64,000 nt of DNA, taken from Nocardia sp. alder85J. Lineage in GTDB: Bacteria > Actinomycetota > Actinomycetes > Mycobacteriales > Mycobacteriaceae. The position numbers and the translations under genes are program-made. Numbering within the stretch: position 1 is the stretch's first letter; each line of letters starts with the position of its first letter. The stretch lies in the NCBI RefSeq assembly GCF_020176955.2, contig NZ_JAIUCZ020000014.1, positions 225,729-289,728 on the forward strand. The letters run 5' to 3'. This document shows positions 55,089 through 61,170 of this stretch, piece by piece. Under the pieces are notes generated by a model that saw only the letters and a list, made by a program, of their open reading frames with translations, was not told the origin of the DNA and did no database searches.

Positions 55089-55429
55089 GCAGCATCGACA
55101 ACCTCGCCCCGACCCGATCCGTTCGCGACGACCGGGGAACATCGCACGCCGCGCTTTACCGATCGTGGTCAGCGCACACTCGACGTCGTACTGAACCGAC
55201 CGCGCACCCCAATATCTGGTGTTCTTCACCGAGCCGGGGGCATCGGATTTCCCGCCATGTCGGCATTTACGTCAGCGGCAACAACTCGGGAAATGACCTG
55301 ATTCTCAACGCGCCGGATTACAGGCAAAAAGTCAAGGTCGAACCGCTCACCGACTGGAAGGGCGAGCGCTGGGGCTTCCGACGATTCGGAACCACCACAC
55401 CACCAGCGAGTGCGGACCCCTCTACCTGA
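55085..55429 (+). pseudogene. NlpC/P60 hydrolase remnant
   Basis: The frame from GTG 55085 ends with RHVGIYVSGNNSGNDLILNA and VKVEPLTDWKGERWGFRRFG, the C-terminal half of an NlpC/P60 endopeptidase with the catalytic His. In another frame just upstream lies LVFFTEPGASDFPP, the preceding strand of the same fold. The catalytic Cys region is missing. Cell-wall hydrolases of this type open the wall for conjugation machines, so its decay fits a degraded transfer system. The first 35 codons do not match the family. Confidence 0.55.
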
Positions 55430-56165
55430 ATCCCGCAGATTCCTCATCGGAGAGGACTCCGCCGGTCACGCCATCGGCCGCACGGGCCTTTCGATGCGCG
55501 CGAGCGGTCGACAGCGGATCCGGGCGATCGAACTGCGGCCCGCGGGCGGCAGTGGGGGTCGTGTTCGACCACACCAGGCCCCCTCACGAGTCGGCCACCC
55601 CGCAATCATCCAGGGCAGCGAGCCAGCTGGCAAAACAGTCCGAGTACCAACAAAATTGCCGGCTGTGGCACATGCCCGCGATCGGGATGCAAGCCGCGAC
55701 ATGCCGAATGCGACCGATCCGGCCCGACCGGATACCGATACACCCGCCGGGCCGGGACCTGCACTGGGCTGTGACACACCGGAGGTAGTCGGTGCCCGGA
55801 GTGACACCGGGCGGGCTTGGAATGAACAGCGCTGATGCTTGGCCCACAGCGATGACCCTCCTGCCGATCCGGCACCGTTGATGCGCAACCATTTTCTCGG
55901 ACGCGCAGGAAACGTGCCGAACAGCATTCGGCCCGCGTCGCGATTGTCCGTTGACGTTGACCCGCGAGTGTTCACCGGGATTTCCCGGCACGGCATCGAA
56001 CAGCACTGCGAAATAAACGGTGCTGCGGGTGGCGGTGCTCGTTTTGTAAATCACCACTGGCAGTGGGACCACAAACGGTGGTGGCGAAACCCCTGGACGG
56101 GCAGTCTCTTTCGGCGTTCTCATAGAGGGGGCAAGCAATTTCTGCCCAGGAAGGGAAGGGCAATA
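55430..56165. other. unassigned region with duplicated upstream segment, copy 2
   Basis: About 735 bp. No gene is supported up to 56048. From 56049 the DNA matches 46221-46310. AGGAAGGGAAGGG at 56149-56161 is the ribosome site of the next small gene. Confidence 0.4.
56049..56136 (+). repeat. duplicated upstream segment, copy 2
   Basis: Matches 46221-46310 with scattered differences; see that entry. Between this repeat and the next gene, copy 2 has a small-protein gene (56166) that copy 1 lacks. Confidence 0.55.
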
Positions 56166-56297
56166 ATGCCCGATTTCGGAGCCATTCTGAATTCTGGATC
56201 GGCGATCCTGGACGACGTTCTCGGACTGGCCGACTTGGTGTCGCTTCTGTTCGGTTGGATCTGTCCGGACTTCGGTGAGGCCTCTTGTCCGCGGTAA
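56166..56297 (+). CDS. 43-residue hydrophobic peptide
   Basis: A strong purine-rich ribosome site (AGGAAGGGAAGGG) precedes the ATG. The peptide has an amphipathic/hydrophobic core (AILNSGSAILDDVLGLADLV, then SLLFGW), with Asp residues spaced along one face and two cysteines at the end. Its size and pattern recall corynebacterial small porins or surface-active peptides, but no homology is claimed. Confidence 0.5.
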   Translation: MPDFGAILNSGSAILDDVLGLADLVSLLFGWICPDFGEASCPR

Positions 56298-56392
56298 CGG
56301 TCAGGAGGGCGACGAACTCGGCACGGTTGGCGCCGCGACGAGCTTGCTTTCATTCATCGTTCTTTCACTCAGCGAAGAAGGTGACTCTGCAC

Positions 56393-56818
56393 ATGGTTTC
56401 CACGTTAGACGACCGCGCGCGCGTGTGGTGCGGCCAGACGACGGACGACGGGGACGAACCGCGCCGTGCCCGGCCACGCGGGTTCGGCTCGCCACCGATC
56501 TTTTTCACTTGGTGCACGCGGTGCGCGCACCGCAGTTACAGTGCCCGCCGTGACGCCCGGCGCGTACGCCGCCTCCACGGCAGCCGTCACGGCTTGTCGG
56601 CGTTCCGTTGCCCGTTCGACTCACGACGGTGGCATCTCGGGCATCGTCCCGAAGAGCTGTCCCACGGTGCCATCGACCGTCCCGGACTGGCCGAGAGCAA
56701 ACGTGCCAGAGCCGGCGCGCCAAGCGCCTGCGAGGCAGGCGTCCCGCCCGCAGTGTCGAACAGTTTCCCTGCCGCACAGCAATATTCGCGCAGGAATCTG
56801 TCGGGGCGGCAGCCGTGA
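56393..56818 (+). CDS. zinc-ribbon-like small protein of conjugation block
   Basis: The 141-residue product has FFTWCTRCAHRSYSARRDAR and FRCPFDSRRWHLGHRP, a CxxC plus C...H arrangement that could bind zinc. I recall similar proteins in actinobacterial mobile elements. The start region (AGAAGGTGACTCTGCACATG) is shared with 46445-46465 in copy 1. Its stop overlaps the next GTG (GTGA), which supports the reading frame. Confidence 0.5.
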   Translation: MVSTLDDRARVWCGQTTDDGDEPRRARPRGFGSPPIFFTWCTRCAHRSYSARRDARRVRRLHGSRHGLSAFRCPFDSRRWHLGHRPEELSHGAIDRPGLAESKRARAGAPSACEAGVPPAVSNSFPAAQQYSRRNLSGRQP

Positions 56819-57474
56819 GTGGCGAGAACAAGGACGAGTGGAGCGTCGCGGCGCGCGCGGTGCGAGACGGTGCGGCCGAGCTGCGCGGCCTGCGTACCTA
56901 CACCGATTACTACCGGTGGGCCGAAACCCACGGCTTGGCAACACGCAGCCTGTTCCGCAAATTCAGGGCCGAGCTTCTGCGTCAGCTCGACATCGACTAC
57001 GACCTGCTTCGTGTGCGCGCGGCCGGCCAGCGGGCAGAAACCGCGGCCGAGGCGGCGCGCGAGGGGCCGCACATCATGCTGTCGGCCGCAGGCTATGGCG
57101 AGGAGGATCGGTACGCGGTATGCGGCCCGGACGGGGCGCCGGTGTGGCACGGGCACTTCCATATCGCTGATCGCGACCATCCGCGTGGTGACCAGCAGGC
57201 AGCGGACCTCGGTGCAGCCAAGAAAGCGGTGTGGCTGGCCGGCAGGACACGCGCCGCAGTCGATGCGGACGCCGCGACGCTGCACCTGACGTTGAGCCGC
57301 GAGAACGTGGAATCCGCTGCGCTGCAACGCAGCTGCGCCGACGCCTTGGTCGTGCTGGACTTGAGTGTCGCGGCGGACAACGCGGCCGAGGACTGGAGCC
57401 GCCGCAGCGGTTTCCGCCACTGGGACGCCGATGAGCTGGCAGCGCTGATCATCCCGGACGGACGAGTCCGATGA
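56815..57474 (+). CDS. hypothetical protein of conjugation block
   Basis: The 219-residue protein has an N-terminal helical region (TYTDYYRWAETHGLATRSLF). A middle beta-rich region follows (IMLSAAGYGEEDRYAVCGPD, GAPVWHGHFHIADRDH), then an Ala/Arg-rich helix. The His cluster HGHFHIADRDH is notable. It is coupled at both ends (GTGA, ATGA). No known family. Confidence 0.6.
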   Translation: MSGENKDEWSVAARAVRDGAAELRGLRTYTDYYRWAETHGLATRSLFRKFRAELLRQLDIDYDLLRVRAAGQRAETAAEAAREGPHIMLSAAGYGEEDRYAVCGPDGAPVWHGHFHIADRDHPRGDQQAADLGAAKKAVWLAGRTRAAVDADAATLHLTLSRENVESAALQRSCADALVVLDLSVAADNAAEDWSRRSGFRHWDADELAALIIPDGRVR

Positions 57475-58025
57475 CCATCGCGACCGCGGCGACGAAATCG
57501 ACGGTAGCGGCCCTGATCTGTGTTCTGTCCACCGACGTGACCGCGTGCGGTGTCCACCACAGCAACCCGCCTGGCCCGACATCGGGCTGCGGCCCCGGGA
57601 CCTTCCCGGTCCCGTATGCGCGGATCGACTCCTGCTCGGCGCCAGCGGTATTGCTCGCGGCAGCGAACGCGGTGTTCAGCGCGCGCCCGTCCGAGCAGAG
57701 CCCGCGGGACGCAGTCCAGTCCGCGGCGGCGCTCGTCGCACCCGGATACCTTCGGGCACTGGAAGATGCGGCAGCAATACTGTGGCCGGTCACCGGCGCG
57801 ACATGGGCGCAGTGGGCGACCGCGGATGTACGGGTGCGGGGCCGGGCCCGGATCAGCGCCGACGATCACCCGGCCGACACCGCGTCCTCGATCAGTCGCG
57901 TTCTGGTGATCGCTGAGGATCTGAGCACTGGCGCGGGCCCGGCCCCGTTCCCGGTGCACATGCAGGCGGCCCGGACCGGCCCCGGCGGATCGTGGTTGGT
58001 CGACATGGTCGAGGTGCCAGCGTGA
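57471..58025 (+). CDS. exported/anchored protein, paralog of 46736-47227
   Basis: The 184-residue protein starts with a signal-like segment (TIATAATKSTVAALICVLST). The domain shared with its paralog follows: YARIDSCSAPAVLLAA, WAQWATADVRVRGRARISAD, DHPADTASSISRVL and GGSWLVDMVEVP. The ATG overlaps the previous stop and its stop overlaps the next start, as in copy 1. The pair is duplicated on both sides of the coupling-ATPase region. Confidence 0.65.
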   Translation: MTIATAATKSTVAALICVLSTDVTACGVHHSNPPGPTSGCGPGTFPVPYARIDSCSAPAVLLAAANAVFSARPSEQSPRDAVQSAAALVAPGYLRALEDAAAILWPVTGATWAQWATADVRVRGRARISADDHPADTASSISRVLVIAEDLSTGAGPAPFPVHMQAARTGPGGSWLVDMVEVPA

Positions 58026-59215
58026 GCGCCCCCGAGGGCGACGACCCGGGCCGGGAATTCCTCGTGTACCTGCACACCGTGACCACGCAGGTCACCGCGA
58101 GCGCGATGCGCACCCGCGCCGATCGCGAGCGGCGAGATCGGGAACGTCGGGAAAGCGTACGGAACAGAGTGTTCGACCAGTCTCGTGCCCGGCGCGATGC
58201 CCGTTACGAGGCCGATGCCGCACGACGCGCCCGCGAGCACGACGCGCGGATGAGTCTGCACCACGCGCGGTTACAGGAAGCCCGTGAGCGCCTGCGATCG
58301 GTGCAGCAGGCACGTACGTTCGCGACCGGCGCGGCCCAGACACAGCAGTTCCAGCACACCTTCGACGAACTGATGGGCAGCTTCGCCGCCGCGGTCGCCA
58401 CCGGTGATCTGAGCCCGGAACACGCCGAGCGGGCCAGGCTGCTGGGCGAGCAGTTACGCGAAAAGACCGGCCTGGACCCCGAGCAGGTAATCGCCGACGC
58501 CCGCAAACGCGCCCAGGACAGGCCCGGCTGGATCGACTCGGGGCACGAGGTCACCGCCGAGCTGGCCGACAGGCTGGTTGCTATGCACCTCGACGGCGTC
58601 AGCCCCGAGGCGGCGCCGCCGACCGAAACCGAGAACAGCACCGAAACCGCCGACCGCATCGACCAGCCCCGCGTGGGACACCCCCCGCCAGAGCCGGACA
58701 CCGCCCCGGCGCCCACGCCGTCCGAACGAACCACCGAGCCGAGCGGAGCCCGGCAGGCCCAGGCCGCCCCGGTGTCGCGCACAGGTCGCGACCAGGCCGG
58801 CTCACGGACGGCAACGGGCACAAGCAGCAATCGTCGGCTCGCCGAACTGCGTGTGAATTCCAGCTTCTGGCGGCAACTGCTGCGGCCCCGCAACGGACCG
58901 GCACCGAAGCGCACGACGAAATTCGTTCCCCCCGAGAGGGTCTCGGAGTTGATGTCCGCCGATCAGGCCCGGGCGGTACCCTCTCTCGAAGCGGCTACCG
59001 GTTCGGCCGAGTCCGGTTCGACGATCTTGTCGGTCTCCACGGAGGACGGCGCCGAGATCACCGAGCACATCGAGCAGGCGCGGGTGGGTGAACCACCGCT
59101 CTCGTCCCAGAACGGACCGGTATTCGTGCCGTCCGAACGGGTCGACGAGCCGGTCCTGGCCACCCAACTCGCCGTCGCGTCCCATAGAGACACCGGACAC
59201 GGGGCCGCGCTATGA
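58022..59215 (+). CDS. coiled-coil protein with extended tail, paralog of 47224-48003
   Basis: The 397-residue protein shares the N-terminus (DPGREFLVYLHTVTTQVTAS), the Arg/Glu-rich coiled coil and FDELMGSFAAAVATGDLSPE, LLGEQLREKTGLDPEQVIAD with its paralog. It then adds a long acidic, Pro-rich tail in which the motif RVGxPPxxxxxxxFVPSERV recurs (RVGHPPPEPDTAPAP, KFVPPERVSE, ARVGEPPLSSQNGPVFVPSE). The ending HRDTGHGAAL resembles other tails in the block. Both ends overlap neighbouring genes. Confidence 0.65.
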   Translation: MSAPEGDDPGREFLVYLHTVTTQVTASAMRTRADRERRDRERRESVRNRVFDQSRARRDARYEADAARRAREHDARMSLHHARLQEARERLRSVQQARTFATGAAQTQQFQHTFDELMGSFAAAVATGDLSPEHAERARLLGEQLREKTGLDPEQVIADARKRAQDRPGWIDSGHEVTAELADRLVAMHLDGVSPEAAPPTETENSTETADRIDQPRVGHPPPEPDTAPAPTPSERTTEPSGARQAQAAPVSRTGRDQAGSRTATGTSSNRRLAELRVNSSFWRQLLRPRNGPAPKRTTKFVPPERVSELMSADQARAVPSLEAATGSAESGSTILSVSTEDGAEITEHIEQARVGEPPLSSQNGPVFVPSERVDEPVLATQLAVASHRDTGHGAAL

Positions 59216-59508
59216 CCCGCTCTCAGCACAGCGGCGGCCCGAACCAGCGCGCCGTAGCCCCGGGCGGACGGCGGGAGATTCCGCTGGAAATGCTCGTGTT
59301 CACTTGCTGTGCAACATTTCTGGGGTCTCCAGACAGCGCGACCGCGACCCCGGTGCACTCCGCGCTCGCCACGCGGTTCCCGGTGGCGAGCGCGAACCCG
59401 ATTGTCCCCCGGATCGGCACCCGCCGATGCCCGGGAGTATCGGCCGGCCCGTGGAGTTCCTGGCCACGCTGCACCATCTGTGCCTGGTCAGCGCGGTGGT
59501 CGCCGTGA
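59212..59508 (+). CDS. small hypothetical protein
   Basis: ATG overlaps the previous stop (ATGA). The 98-residue product has a short hydrophobic stretch (LEMLVFTCCATFLG) but no recognised motif. It overlaps the next small gene in another frame, so one of the two may not be real. Confidence 0.35.
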   Translation: MTRSQHSGGPNQRAVAPGGRREIPLEMLVFTCCATFLGSPDSATATPVHSALATRFPVASANPIVPRIGTRRCPGVSAGPWSSWPRCTICAWSARWSP

Positions 59509-59585
59509 CCGGTGCCGCAGTCTCGGCCGCGATGGTCATTGCCGCCCGCCGGCCCGGCCACGGCACGACCGGGCCCGGCACATGA
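59427..59585 (+). CDS. small membrane protein
   Basis: The 52-residue product contains one clear transmembrane helix (LCLVSAVVAVTGAAVSAAMV) followed by a basic tail. Its TGA overlaps the next ATG (59582), supporting translation. No family is recognised. Confidence 0.45.
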   Translation: MPGSIGRPVEFLATLHHLCLVSAVVAVTGAAVSAAMVIAARRPGHGTTGPGT

Positions 59586-59752
59586 CCTGGATTCAGCGCT
59601 TGTGGCGCATGCCCGTCCGGGGGCCGGTGACCAGCGCGACGCCTCCACCGCTGTGGGCGTATCGGCTCGCCATTGCGGTGGGCGACCTGCGTGCTGCGTG
59701 GGGTCGCCACCTCCTGAAACGAACATTTCCGACCCGGAAGGGTTCTCAATGA
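59582..59752 (+). CDS. small basic protein before the P450 gene
   Basis: The 56-residue basic product (WIQRLWRMPVRGPVTSATPP, LAIAVGDLRAAWGRHLLKRT) is coupled at both ends: ATGA at 59582 and ATGA at 59749. It links the conjugation block to the cytochrome P450 gene. The function is unknown. Confidence 0.45.
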   Translation: MTWIQRLWRMPVRGPVTSATPPPLWAYRLAIAVGDLRAAWGRHLLKRTFPTRKGSQ

Positions 59753-60962
59753 ACACCACCCCCTCGGCCGGCCTCGGCACAGCGGACACCATCGAGCGCC
59801 TGGTTCGTTCGTGGCTGGCCGCAGAGGCGGACGCGCTGTGGATCGTGCCTGGCCGAAATCTGCTGCTCAAGCACCCCAACGACATTCGCGCGGTACTGAC
59901 CGATCCGGCCTTTACCAAAGAGACCGGAGCCAACCGGTACTTCCGGAGCAACGTCGCGGACGGGATACTGACCGCGCCGCTGCCACGTCATCGCAGCGAG
60001 CGACAGTTGCTGCACGCGGCCCTGCGCGACCCGCTGCGTCTGGAACAGGTTGCCACCGAACATATTACGGCTCTGATCGCGAGGTTTCAGCGGCACGCGA
60101 CACGCGGGGAGCGGGTGGATCTGACCGCCGCGATGAGCGAGTGGACACTCGGTGTGATCGCCGAGGTCCTGCTCGGGTGGACCGAGATCGACGTGCTGGC
60201 GACCGAGATGCGTGCGGCGATGACGGTACTGGACGCCAGCGGTGTGATGCTGCCGCCTCCCGAGCAGCTGGCCCCGGTCCGTGACCGCCTGCTGCACGTC
60301 ATCGCGGACATGATCGATCGCCAGCCGCCGGCCCAACGCGGCCCGGCACTCGAAGCCCTGTTCGGGGCAGGCTACCGGCGGGACGCGATAGCCGCTCAGG
60401 TCTTTACGTTGCTGTTGGCCGGGCACGAGACGACGGCGAACAGCTTGGCGTGGACGTGGATCTGCCTGATGCGCCCCCCCAGGTGTACACGCAGTGGCAA
60501 CTACGGATTCGCGCGACACCGCGGCTGGCCCGCGCACGCACCGGGACCGTCACCCGCGAAGGGCTGCGGCTGCACCCGTCGAGTTGGGTGATCGGACGCA
60601 AGGCCGACATCGACACCCGCTGCGGCGGCATCGAGATACCGGCCGGGTGCACGGTCACGATCAGCCCGTACATCACCCATCGGCATCCAGCGTTCTGGGG
60701 CCCTGATCCCGACGCGTTCCGGCCCGAGAGACACGAGCAGAGATCCGCTTCCCGGGGCGCGTGGCTGCCGTTCGGCGTGGGGCCACGGATGTGTTTGGGG
60801 CTGGGCTACGCGCTGGCCGAGATGGATATCGCCCTGTCCGAGTTGGGACAGCGATTCACCTTCCACAGCCACGACGCCGAGAGTGCTTCGCCGCGATGGC
60901 GTTTCACCCTCGGGGCGCCCCCGATGCCGGTGGACATCGAGCCCCTGGGACACCGCCGGTGA
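59749..60962 (+). pseudogene. cytochrome P450, frameshifted at a C7 run
   Basis: The first frame runs from the ATG to about 60475. It has a P450 N-terminal region (a C-helix-like PRHRSERQLLHAALRDPLRL) and the I-helix LLLAGHETTANSLAW with AGxET. At the C7 run 60474-60480 the frame must change to reach the ExxR motif (REGLRLHP), PYITHRHPAFWGPDPDAFRP and the haem loop FGVGPRMCLGLGYALAEMD with the axial Cys. Repaired, it gives about 403 residues with all key motifs. The start overlaps the previous stop, so it belongs to the block's last operon. A sequence error at the homopolymer is a real possibility. Confidence 0.8.
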
Positions 60963-61170
60963 CCGCGAGGCTCGGTCCCGACCCCCGCAGCGCGCGACCG
61001 GCACCACCCGCCGGTCGATATTCGATCGCGCGACACGCCGCACCAAACACCAACTCTCACAATGTCATCCATCACCGATGAAAAGGGCTCAGTGGCTGGT
61101 TGCTGTGAACCACCGGACTCAACTCAGGCTGACACGTAGGGAGTGCGGGAACCGGCTTCGGTGCCAGAAC

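Noticed and set aside
45214..60962. Attachment sites of an integrative element
   Set aside because: Searched near the integrase remnant and the block end for direct repeats or a tRNA 3' end; none could be supported.
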